The position numbers and the translations under genes are program-made. 64,000 nt of DNA from NCBI RefSeq assembly GCF_001856665.1, contig NZ_CP017781.1:2017501-2081500 (forward strand), read 5' to 3'. Shown here in pieces: positions 8,061 to 16,600 of the stretch. Every line of letters begins with the position of its first letter. Position 1 is the stretch's first letter. The stretch is from Rhodobacter xanthinilyticus. GTDB lineage: Bacteria > Pseudomonadota > Alphaproteobacteria > Rhodobacterales > Rhodobacteraceae. The notes under the pieces are model-generated. The model had not been told where the DNA came from, did no database searches, and worked only from the letters and a program-made list of their open reading frames with translations.

Positions 8061-9472
8061 TACACCGGCAGATCGAGCGGCGGCTTCTCCAGGATCCGCA
8101 CGAGCCGCGAGATTGCGCGCTGGAATCGCTCCTCGGGCACGCCCCCCGCCATGGCGATCCGCACCGCATTCGGCGCATGGCCATCCTGGAGCACATATTC
8201 ATCGGCCGAGCGCAAGAGCACCCCTTCGGCCTCCGCCACCCGCGCGAAGGTCGAGCCGCGCCAGCCGGTCGGCAGGCGGAGCCAGATGAAGCTCAGCCCC
8301 GGCTGCCAGCCGATATCCTGATCGCCAAAGGCCTGCACCACCATCTGCAGCCGCCGCGACATCACCTCCTGCGCCGCGTGCCGCAGCCGCATCGCCTCGC
8401 CCGAGCGGAAGAGCCGCGTGATGATATCGGTCACCGGCCGCGGCAGGCCGAAGAAAGCGTGCTGCGCCGTCAGCCGCCCGGCCTCGCCCATCCCCTCGGG
8501 CGCCACCACGATGCCAAAGCGCATCCCCGCCGAGATCGTCTTCGAGAGCGAGGTCACATGCCAGGCGCGCTCGGGCGCGATCACCCGCAGGCTGTCGAGC
8601 CCGGACACCGGCGCGGTATAGCAATCATCCTCGATGATCTGCAGATCATGGCGCCGCGCGACCTCGGCGATCGCGTGGCGGCGCGCGTTCGACATCCGCG
8701 CGGTGGTCGGGTTCTGCGCATCGGGCGTGATGCAGACCATCTGCCCGCCATGGCGCCGGCAGGCCGCCTCGAGCGCCTCGGGCACCATCCCCTCGGCATC
8801 GAGCGCGATCGGAACCACCTCGGCGCGATTGAGCCGCGCGGCATGGCGGAAGCCCGGATAGGCGAGCTCTTCGCAAAACACCACCGGCCGGTCGCCGCGC
8901 AGGCAGCATTGCATGACGATATTGATGCCGTTTTGCCCGCCATGGGTCAGCACGAGGTCATCGGCGTCGATCTGCCCGGCGATCGAATAGCCCTCGAACC
9001 AGTCGAGCGCGGCCTCGCGGCAATAGCGGTCGCGGCGCAGGCCCGGATATTCGAGATATTGCCGGCCGATTTCGCCCGCGGCCTCGGCCATCGCCTGCGC
9101 GAGCGCGGCGACCTGGCCGACATCGGGGAGCTGCGGCGAGCGGAGATCGACGACGCCGTCGTCATCATTCGGGTCGGTGAGCGGATGGCGGTAGAGCGGC
9201 TCGGTCGGGCCGAGGCGGCGCGATTGTGTCGATACAAACGTGCCCCGCCCGACGGCCGCCTCCAGGAGCCCCTCCTGCGTCGCGATCTGATAGGCCCGCG
9301 CCACGGTGCCGGGCGTAACCCCCAGTTTCCACGCCAGATTTCGCACCGTCGGCAGGCGCGTGCCCGGCGCGAGATCGCCCCGCCGCACGCCTTCTCGCAG
9401 CGCCCGCACCAGCGAGAGATATTTCGGCCCGGTTTGCGCCACCAGGTTCGGCGCCCAACTTGTATCTGTCAC
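8060..9472 (-). CDS. MocR-type GntR-family regulator with aminotransferase-like domain
   Basis: About 470 aa. The N-terminal GntR winged helix (residues about 15-80) includes LPTVRNLAWKLGVTPGTVAR. A fold-type I aminotransferase-like domain follows, with the PLP-binding lysine in TSLSKTISAGMRFG and DAQNPTT and EDDCY motifs. MocR regulators bind PLP as effector and usually control adjacent genes. The start is uncertain: no ATG fits. GTG at 9472 gives a normal GntR N-terminus; TTG at 9514 would add 14 residues. Repeated TTGTATC elements upstream suggest autoregulation and control of the divergent small gene at 9560. It is not next to pdx, taurine or GABA genes, so its regulon cannot be guessed. 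Confidence 0.85.
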   Translation of the reverse strand: MTDTSWAPNLVAQTGPKYLSLVRALREGVRRGDLAPGTRLPTVRNLAWKLGVTPGTVARAYQIATQEGLLEAAVGRGTFVSTQSRRLGPTEPLYRHPLTDPNDDDGVVDLRSPQLPDVGQVAALAQAMAEAAGEIGRQYLEYPGLRRDRYCREAALDWFEGYSIAGQIDADDLVLTHGGQNGINIVMQCCLRGDRPVVFCEELAYPGFRHAARLNRAEVVPIALDAEGMVPEALEAACRRHGGQMVCITPDAQNPTTARMSNARRHAIAEVARRHDLQIIEDDCYTAPVSGLDSLRVIAPERAWHVTSLSKTISAGMRFGIVVAPEGMGEAGRLTAQHAFFGLPRPVTDIITRLFRSGEAMRLRHAAQEVMSRRLQMVVQAFGDQDIGWQPGLSFIWLRLPTGWRGSTFARVAEAEGVLLRSADEYVLQDGHAPNAVRIAMAGGVPEERFQRAISRLVRILEKPPLDLPV

Positions 9473-9546
9473 AATGTTTCTCTGGATTGCATTGTATCCC
9501 TCGGATAGGGTCAACCTATCAGAGATCCCCGGATTGTATCAATACA
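9460..9546. promoter_or_regulatory. repeated TTGTATC sites between MocR-type gene and 9560 gene
   Basis: Same-orientation TTGTATC occurs at 9460-9466, 9492-9498 and 9534-9540. The last is part of a palindrome, TGTAT-CA-ATACA (9535-9546). A near-identical palindrome, TGTGT-CG-ATACA (9225-9236), lies inside the start of the MocR-type gene. Direct repeats near their own promoter are the usual binding pattern of MocR proteins. That these are its operators is inference. Confidence 0.5.
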
Positions 9547-9559
9547 GAAAAGGTGCCCC

Positions 9560-9748
9560 ATGTTCAGCCCGTCGCTGCACCGCCCGTTCTCCGCCCGCGT
9601 CCCGGCGAAGACCCTGCGCCGGCAGGTTGCGGATTGGCTGGCGCGCCTGCGCAGCCGCCGCGCCCTCGGGCGGCTCGATGCGCGGCTCTTGGCCGATGTC
9701 GGGCTTGATACGACCAGAGCCACGCGCGAGGCGCGCCGGCTCTTCTAA
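9560..9748 (+). CDS. small DUF1127-like protein
   Basis: Basic 62-aa protein whose C-terminal half (RRALGRLDARLLADVGLDTT) fits the DUF1127 pattern: a short amphipathic arginine-rich helix, then L(D)xRLLxDIGL. Alphaproteobacterial DUF1127 proteins have been linked to RNA binding and stress or phosphate responses; the role here is unknown. The start follows AAAAGGTGCCCC. The gene is divergent from the MocR-type regulator across a region with repeated TTGTATC sites, and has its own strong terminator at 9790. Confidence 0.78.
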   Translation: MFSPSLHRPFSARVPAKTLRRQVADWLARLRSRRALGRLDARLLADVGLDTTRATREARRLF

Positions 9749-9789
9749 CTCCCAAAGGACCCGCAGTCCCCTGTCGGATCCTCTTCCTT

Positions 9790-9816
9790 GGCCGGGCTTT
9801 GCCCGGCCTCTTTTTT
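9790..9816 (+). terminator. rho-independent terminator of the 62-aa gene
   Basis: Perfect 8-bp stem GGCCGGGC (9790-9797), loop TTT, GCCCGGCC (9801-9808), then TCTTTTTT. Confidence 0.95.
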
Positions 9817-9846
9817 ATTTACAAAACAATGCCTTGGGGAGCGATC

Positions 9847-10101
9847 TTAATGCAGGACCGCTTCCACCGAGATCGAGCGCTTGCGCAGCTCGTCATAGAG
9901 CGCGGGCAGCACCTTGACCTGCCGCGCCGCGCGCGCGATCGCATCGCCGAGCTGGTTTTCGCTCACCGCGCCCAAAACGCGCCAGACCCGGCGCCGCGCC
10001 ACGCCATCGTCATAGACGATCTCGACGGCGCCCCGCGCGCCCTTGCGCAGACCAATATAATCGAACCCCCCGGCGGAGGTGTGGTAGGCGGATTGTGCCA
10101 T
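9847..10101 (-). CDS. hypothetical protein, 84 aa
   Basis: Compact soluble protein beginning MAQSAYHTSAGGFDYIGLRKG and ending in a helical stretch (LPALYDELRKRSISVEAVLH). No recognised domain. The upstream region 10102-10160 is unusually A/T rich (for example GAAAATAAAAACAAC on the coding strand) and looks like a promoter of its own, so it is probably not co-transcribed with the RTX gene 133 bases upstream. It ends within 40 bases of the convergent terminator at 9790. Confidence 0.65.
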   Translation of the reverse strand: MAQSAYHTSAGGFDYIGLRKGARGAVEIVYDDGVARRRVWRVLGAVSENQLGDAIARAARQVKVLPALYDELRKRSISVEAVLH

Positions 10102-10234
10102 TTTTTCTGAACTGCCCGAGTTGTTTTTATTTTCGGTAAGCTCTAGATGCGCCCGCCGCGGGGCCCGGTCAATTCACGGCGCTGTGAGACCGCCCCCGCC
10201 GGGCCCGATCTGCGGCACGCAGGCCACAATCCGC

Positions 10235-12442
10235 TCAGGCCGCGAGCATCAGCCGCACCTCATGGGCCTTCAGCGAGAGCCGCGCCGCGGCCCAGCCATT
10301 CTCCGCCTCGATCTCGGCAAGCTCCGGGAAAATATCGAGAATTTCCTTGCGCTGCGGGTCGCTCATCGCGCCGAGCGTGGCCTTGCCGGGCTGATAGCTC
10401 TCGGTCCAGGCGCCGTTTGCGCGGATGATTTCGTGGCTGTCGAAGAGCAGGTGCAGATAGGTCACGCGCGCGCAGGTCAGGCGCGTGATGCCGGGCCGGC
10501 CGACCATGTGGAGCGCCGCGGCCAGCACCTCGGGCTCGCCGAAGAACAGCTCGGCGCGCGAGCCGGAGAGCAGCATCCGGTGCTGCGGCGAGACGATCAG
10601 ATCGGCCTCGGGCTCGTTGGCGGAGAGCGCACCGCGCGCGATTCGCACCGGCTGAAGCTGCGGGCGCAGCACGAGATCGGCGGGCCCGAGCGCGCGCTGG
10701 CCGATCCAGCGGATCGGCTGATAGCCGTTGTCGCGGGTCAAGACCCGGTCGCCCGGCGCCAGATCTTCGACCGCGACCGGCCCGCGACGGGTCTCGATCA
10801 GCGTGCCGGGGGTGAAACAGGGGATGATTTTCTCGATATTCTGGAAGGAGGTCGTCGAGCCATCCGCCCACAGGATCGTGCCGCTCTCCCAGTCGTTCGG
10901 GTCGCGCACGACGGTGTAATCGCCATGCAGCTCGAGCACGTCGTAATCGCTGCTATCGGCATCCTCGGCGCCGATGATGACATCGCCCGCCGACTCGCCC
11001 GCATAGATGACGATCGTATCGGAGCCCGCGCCGCCGGTGATCGTATCGGCGCCAGCCCCGCCATAGAGCAGGTCATTGCCCGCCCCGCCGGTGAGCGCGT
11101 CATCGCCCGCCCCGCCGAGAACCGTGTCATCGCCATCGCCGCCATCGACCGTATCGTTGCCGCTGCCGCCGTCGAGCGAATCATTGCCGGTGCCGCCCGC
11201 GACGAGGTCATTGCCCGCGCCGCCGAGGATCGTGTCATTGCCCTCATCGCCGTAAAGCGAATCGGAGCCGCCGGCGCCGTCCATGTAATCATTGCCCGCG
11301 CCGCCGTAGAACACGTTGGTATAGGCATCGGTGCCCGAGGTGACCTCGCCGTCAAAGCCGATCAGCGTGTCGTCATGGGCCGAGCCGTAGATCCCGTCGA
11401 TACCCGAGAGACTGTCGCCCGCCGCATCGCCCCCCGCGCCGGTGCCGGCGGCGAGGTTGACCGACACGCCGCTGCCCGAGGCGGTGTAATCGGCGTAGTC
11501 CATCCCGGAGCCGCCCGACAGGATATCCGCCCCGGCGCCGCCCGCGAGCGTGTCATTGCCGGTGCCGCCATAGAGCGCATCATTGCCGGTGCCGCCCGAA
11601 AGCGTGTCATTGCCCGCATCGCCCGAGAGCGTGTCATTATCGGCGCCGCCGAGGAGCGTGTCGTTGCCATCGCCGCCGAGCAGGCTATCCGCGCCGGTAT
11701 CGCCGGTGAGCCAGTCATTGCCCGTGCCGCCATCGAGCGTATCGTTGCCGTCGCCGCCGATCAGCGTGTCATTGTCGGCGCCGCCCGAAAGGCTATCGGC
11801 GCCGGTGCCGCCATCGAGCGTATCATTGCCAGCATTGCCGACGAGCGTGTCGTTACCCGCGAGCCCCGAGAGGGAGTTGGCCGCGGAATTGCCAGTCAGC
11901 GCGTTGTTCGCGCCGTTGCCGATGACGTTTTCGAAATTGTTGACGACGGTGCCGAAGAGGATCGTCGTCGAGGTGCCGTCATCGTTGAGGGTGATGCCGA
12001 AATCGGTCGTGTCGGGGATCGACTGGAGCGAGATCGTGTCATTGCCGGTGCCGCCGTCGATCGTGTCGGGCGAGCCTGCGGTGAACCAGCCGACATAGGC
12101 GAGGTCATTGCCGTCCTCGAGATAGACGAGATCGGTGCCCGAGAGGCTGTCGCCGGCGAACCAGACATCATCGCCCGCGCCGGCGCGGATCGTGTCGTTG
12201 CCGGCGCCGCCCTCGATCGTGTCATTGCCGGTGCCGCCGAGGATCGAATCGGTGCCATCGCCGCCGAGGAGGGAATCATTGCCATCCCCGCCGTCGAGCG
12301 TGTCATTGCCGGTGCCGCCGTCGAGAAGATCGTCGCCCGCATAGCCGGTCAGACGGTCGTTGCCGCCAAGGCCGGTGATCGTGTCGGCATCGGCCGTGCC
12401 GTTCAAAGTATTGCCAAAACTGTTTCCGGTAATCGTCGCCAT
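10235..12442 (-). CDS. RTX calcium-binding protein with C-terminal Hint domain
   Basis: 735 aa. Residues 1 to about 480 are arrays of GGxGxDxLx nonapeptides (GGTGNDTLDGG type), the parallel beta-roll that binds calcium. A short module without nonapeptides (YADYTASGSGVSVNLAAG) is shared with the 1708-aa protein. A linker ending in FQNIEKIIP leads to a Hint_2 (hedgehog/intein-like) domain from C542 (CFTPGTLIETRRG) to the end, with VSPQHRML and LFDSHE motifs. No signal peptide is seen; RTX proteins are usually type I secretion substrates, but no ABC exporter is in the window. The ATG at 12442 follows GAGGGTGTG. The Hint cysteine may permit self-cleavage; this is inference. Confidence 0.9.
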   Translation of the reverse strand: MATITGNSFGNTLNGTADADTITGLGGNDRLTGYAGDDLLDGGTGNDTLDGGDGNDSLLGGDGTDSILGGTGNDTIEGGAGNDTIRAGAGDDVWFAGDSLSGTDLVYLEDGNDLAYVGWFTAGSPDTIDGGTGNDTISLQSIPDTTDFGITLNDDGTSTTILFGTVVNNFENVIGNGANNALTGNSAANSLSGLAGNDTLVGNAGNDTLDGGTGADSLSGGADNDTLIGGDGNDTLDGGTGNDWLTGDTGADSLLGGDGNDTLLGGADNDTLSGDAGNDTLSGGTGNDALYGGTGNDTLAGGAGADILSGGSGMDYADYTASGSGVSVNLAAGTGAGGDAAGDSLSGIDGIYGSAHDDTLIGFDGEVTSGTDAYTNVFYGGAGNDYMDGAGGSDSLYGDEGNDTILGGAGNDLVAGGTGNDSLDGGSGNDTVDGGDGDDTVLGGAGDDALTGGAGNDLLYGGAGADTITGGAGSDTIVIYAGESAGDVIIGAEDADSSDYDVLELHGDYTVVRDPNDWESGTILWADGSTTSFQNIEKIIPCFTPGTLIETRRGPVAVEDLAPGDRVLTRDNGYQPIRWIGQRALGPADLVLRPQLQPVRIARGALSANEPEADLIVSPQHRMLLSGSRAELFFGEPEVLAAALHMVGRPGITRLTCARVTYLHLLFDSHEIIRANGAWTESYQPGKATLGAMSDPQRKEILDIFPELAEIEAENGWAAARLSLKAHEVRLMLAA

Positions 12443-12609
12443 CACACCCTCACGCGCCCCGACCTCCCTCGGAACGTGGGATCGTTATGGCGACGGAAGC
12501 GGACGGTTTTGGGACGCGGTAAGGTTAATTGAACGGCGAGATTGTGGCGCCCGCAGGGCAACGCGCGGCCCGGTGGCGGCGCGGGCGAGGTCGGAGCGGG
12601 TGGTTGGCC

Positions 12610-12637
12610 GGCCGGGCAGGCGTTCCCCTGCCCGGCC
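12610..12637 (-). terminator. hairpin after the 259-aa Hint gene
   Basis: Perfect 11-bp stem GGCCGGGCAGG (12610-12620) with CCTGCCCGGCC (12627-12637), two bases beyond the stop at 12639. No T run follows on the reverse strand, so termination is uncertain. The remainder of 12443-12609 is the A/T-richer promoter region of the RTX gene. Confidence 0.55.
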
Positions 12638-12638
12638 G

Positions 12639-13418
12639 TCAGGCCGTTGCGAGCCCGGGATCGGCGACCAGATCGGGGCGCACGCCCTGATAGGCCGGAT
12701 CGGTCTGAGCGAGCTCAGGCAGGACCTCCAGCAACCCTGTCGCATCGGCTTCGCTCAGAAGCGGCAGCGAGGCGCGGGTCGGCCGGAAGCTCTCGGACCA
12801 GCAGCCATCCGCCAGCAAAAGCTCATGCCGGTCGCACAGGATCTGCACATACTCGACTTCGGGGCGGGTGTCAGAGGTCACCCCGTCGAATACGGTCATA
12901 TCCTTGGCCTGCACAAGACCTTCGCCGCGGTCCCACGGGAGCGGGCTTTGCGTCAGGAAGCGATGGTTGGGAGAGACCACCATATCGCGTTCCGGCAAGC
13001 CGTTCCCGAGCGCGCCAGCCCGGATCTTGATGGGTCGCAACGCCGGGATCAGGCCCAGCGCACGCCAGCCGAAGCGACGGCGCCCGACCCAGCGGACGGT
13101 TTGCAACCCGTTGTCGCGCGTCACCACGCGCATCCCCGGCACCAGATCTTCGACCGCGATCAGGCCTTGGCCCGTTGCGATCTGGGTGGCGGGGGTAAAG
13201 CAGGGAACCGCGCCGGAGAAAGCGCTCAAGGTTCCCGAAAAGACACGATTGCTGTTGCGATCACGCGCCTGCACCACGCCGTCGGCGAGGTCGTAATCCG
13301 AGAAGATGAAGCGAAGCTCCCGCGTGGCGCTGTCGCCACGCTCGGCAAACCCGCCCTCAAGGCGCGTCCGGAAGCTCAAATCGCCCTCAAGGCTCAGTCG
13401 CAGGTCGGTTGCAGTCAT
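12639..13418 (-). CDS. stand-alone Hint-domain protein
   Basis: 259 aa. A short N-terminal domain (about 70 residues, MTATDLRLSLEGDLSFRTRL) with no RTX repeats leads directly into a Hint_2 domain starting at C73 (CFTPATQIATGQG). That domain has TRDNGLQTVRWVGRR, LPERDMVVSPNHRFL and ILCDRHELLLADGCWSESF. The domain is clearly paralogous to those of the two neighbours but is missing their calcium-binding passenger. The start could also be the ATG at 13430. The A/T-rich 13419-13560 segment is its likely promoter region. Whether it cleaves itself or acts on the larger proteins is unknown. Confidence 0.85.
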   Translation of the reverse strand: MTATDLRLSLEGDLSFRTRLEGGFAERGDSATRELRFIFSDYDLADGVVQARDRNSNRVFSGTLSAFSGAVPCFTPATQIATGQGLIAVEDLVPGMRVVTRDNGLQTVRWVGRRRFGWRALGLIPALRPIKIRAGALGNGLPERDMVVSPNHRFLTQSPLPWDRGEGLVQAKDMTVFDGVTSDTRPEVEYVQILCDRHELLLADGCWSESFRPTRASLPLLSEADATGLLEVLPELAQTDPAYQGVRPDLVADPGLATA

Positions 13419-13565
13419 CTTAACGCCCATCCATCTTGGGGTTCCAAGACATCGTGCGCCCCCAATGCAACCATACTCCACGAAAAGCCTTAATAAAATC
13501 CAAATTGCCTCGAAGTTGTCATAAAGACCCGAATATCAGAGTTTCCCCAGCGGGAACGGGAAAGG

Positions 13566-13589
13566 GCCCGGGGGGAAAGCCCCCCGGGC
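13566..13589 (-). terminator. terminator of the 1708-aa RTX gene
   Basis: 10-bp stem GCCCGGGGGG (13566-13575) with CCCCCCGGGC (13580-13589), four-base loop, followed on the reverse strand by CCTTTCCC. It lies 27 bases beyond the stop at 13617. Confidence 0.7.
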
Positions 13590-13616
13590 GCCGATGCCCC
13601 CATATCGTCTCTTGGA

Positions 13617-16600
13617 TCAGCCGAGCAGGAGCTTGGCTTCGTGGCGCTTGAGGGTCTTGCGGGCCGCGCCGTAAGCCTCGATGCCGGTTTCGGTCTTCAG
13701 CTCGGGGAAGATCTCGAAGATCTCGTTGCGCTGGGCATTGCCCATCGCGCCGAGGGTCTGATCGCCGGGCTGGAAGCTCTCGGTCCAGGCGCCGTTACCG
13801 AGCACCACTTCGTGACGGTCGAACATGAAGTGGAGGTAGCTGGTGCCCAGCGTTTCCACCGCCATCACGCCGCGGTTGTCGACGAGATGCTTGGCCGAGA
13901 CCAGAACCTCGTGCTCCTCGAAGTAGAGCGAGGTGCGCTCATTGGCGACCAGCATCCGGTGGTTGGGCGAGACCAGCATGTCGCGCTCGGGCAGACCGTT
14001 GCCGAGCGAGCCCGCGCGGATCATCACCGGGCGCAGATGCGGCGCGGCGATCAGTTCGGCGCGGTTCAGGTCGCGCCGGCCGACCCAGCGGATCTCCTGG
14101 ATGCCGTTGTCGCGGGTGATCACCCGGTCGCCGACCTGCAGCTCTTCCACCAGACGCTCGCCCTTCGGGGTCGCGATCAGGGTGCCCGGCGTGAAGCAGG
14201 GAACGATCTGCTCGATATTGGCGAAGTTCATCGAGCCGGTGACATTGCCCCAGCTATCGAGGAACTGCACGGTGCCGTTCTCGTGGTCCGGCGTCGAGTA
14301 GATGATGTTGAAGTTGCCCTGGCCGACGCCCGAGAGATCGAGCACGTCCCAGTCGCTGCCATCGGCGTCTTCGTCGCCATCGACGAGGTCGTGGTTGCCG
14401 TCATTGGCCGAGGTCACGATGAAGGTATCGCTGTCCTGACCGCCGAAGAGCGTGTCGACGCCGTCGCCGCCGATCAGCGTATCGTCGCCCGCGCCGCCGT
14501 CGAGGCTGTCCTGACCCTGACCGCCGGTCAGATAGTCATTGCCGTCCTCGCCATAGAGCCGGTCATCGCCCTCGCCGCCCGAGGCCACGTCGTCGTTCGC
14601 GCCGGCGTAGATCGTGTCCTGACCGGTGCCGCCGTCGAGCGTGTCATTGCCCTCGTTGCCGGAGAGCAGGTCATCGCCCTCGCCGCCGAGGATCGAGTCA
14701 TTGCCCGCGCCGCCCTCGAGCGTATCGCGCGCATCGCCGCCATCGAGCGTGTCGTTGCCGGTGCCGCCCGAGAGGCTGTCCTCGTCATAGCCGCCCGACA
14801 GGCTGTCATCGCCCGCGCCGCCCTCGAGCGTATCGCGGCCGCCCTCGCCAAAGAGCGTGTCATTGCCGTCTTCGCCGCGGATGATGTCGTTCTGATCGCC
14901 ACCATGGGCCACGTCATTGCCCGCGCCGGCATAGATATCGTCATCGCCCGCGCCGGCGTAGATCGTGTCATTGCCCGCGCCCGCGACAACGATGTCGTCA
15001 TTGGGCGCTTCGCCGGCGAGCAGAGCGTCGTTGTGATCGATCATGTCGCCTTCCGGGTCGCCGGTATAGCTGTAGTCGATCAGATCGGCGCCATCGGTGC
15101 CCTCGACGATCCCGTCACCGCCGTCGGTGATGACATTCTCGATATTCACGAAATCGAGCGTGCCGACCACATTGCCATCGGTATCGAGGAACTGGACGGT
15201 GCCGTTTTCCGGGTTGTCGTTGGCATAGATGATGTTCACCGGGCCCGCGCCGGTCAGGTCGAGCACGTCGAAGTCGTCGCCGCCCTCGCCGCCGTCGACG
15301 AAGTCGCCCGCGCCGGCTTCGGCGGTCGAGACGACGAAGGTATCGCGGTCGTCATCGCCCGAGAGCAGGTCCGCGCCCTGGCCGCCGAGGATCGTGTCGT
15401 TGCCGGTGCCGCCCGAGATCGTGTCCTCGTCGATGCCGCCGTCGATGTAATCGTTGCCCGCATCGCCATAGAGCGCGTCATCGTCGTCGCCGCCATAGAT
15501 CACGTCATTGCCGGCGCCGCCATGGACGGTGTCCATGCCATTGTCCTGCACGAGATCGGTCGCGTCGGGGATGTTGAGCGCATCGGGGTAGTTCGGGGTC
15601 AGGCCGGCATAGATCGTGTCATTGCCGTCGCCGCCGTCGATCAGATCCGAGCCCTCGGCGCCGACGATGAAGTCGTTGCCCGCGCCGCCGGTGACGGTGT
15701 CGTCATCGCAGCCCGCGTCGATGCTGTCATCGCCGGTGCCGCCGTCGATGCTGTCGGCGTCATCGCCGGTGAGGATCGTGTCATTGCCCGCGCCGCCGAT
15801 GACCGTGTCGAGATCGTCGCTCGGGTTGGTGTCGCCGGCGAAGAAGCCCGGGTAGCCGCGGTCGGGCGCATAGGAGCCGTTCGCGGTGTTGATGTAATCC
15901 GCGCCGTCGCCGCCATCGACCAGATCATTGCCGGTCGCGCCGGTGATCGTGTCGTTGCCGAGCCCGCCGAGGATCGTGTCATCGCCCGCTTCGCCGTCGA
16001 TCTTGTCATTGTCGGCGCCGCCCGAGAGGCTGTCATCGCCGTCGCCGCCGTCGATCGTGTCATTGCCCGCATCGCCGGTGATCGTATCGTCGCCGGCATT
16101 GCCGCGCAGCGTATCCGCCCCCGCGCCGCCGAGGATCGTATCGGCATCGGTGCCGCCGGTGATCGAGTCATTGCCCTCGCCACCGTCGAGATAATCGCCG
16201 CCCTCGGCGCCCATCAGCGTGTCGTTGCCGAGCCCGCCCAGCAGCGTATCGGCCCCCGGCCCGCCGTCGAGCAGGTCATTGCCCGCGCCGCCGTCGAGCT
16301 TGTCGTCGCCGTCGCCGCCATAGAGCTTGTCGTCGCCGTCTTCGCCGTAGACATCGTCATTGCCGAGCCCGGCATAGACCGTGTCATTGCCCGCGCCGGC
16401 CTGCACGATATCGTCCTGCGGCGCTTCGCCGGGCAGGAGCGCGTCATTATTGTCGATCCGGTCGCCTTCCGGGTCGCCGGTATAGGCTGTGTCGATCAGA
16501 TCGGCGCCTGCGGTGCCCTCGACCACGCCGTCGAGCGCCGGGCCCGCCACGGTGATATAGGCCGTCGCGGTATCGACGCCGCCCTGCCCGTCCGAGATCG

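Noticed and set aside
10121-12532. An 803-codon forward frame antisense to the 735-aa RTX gene
   Set aside because: Same artefact: IAGAA/ERVIA-type periodicity is the reverse complement of the nonapeptide repeats.
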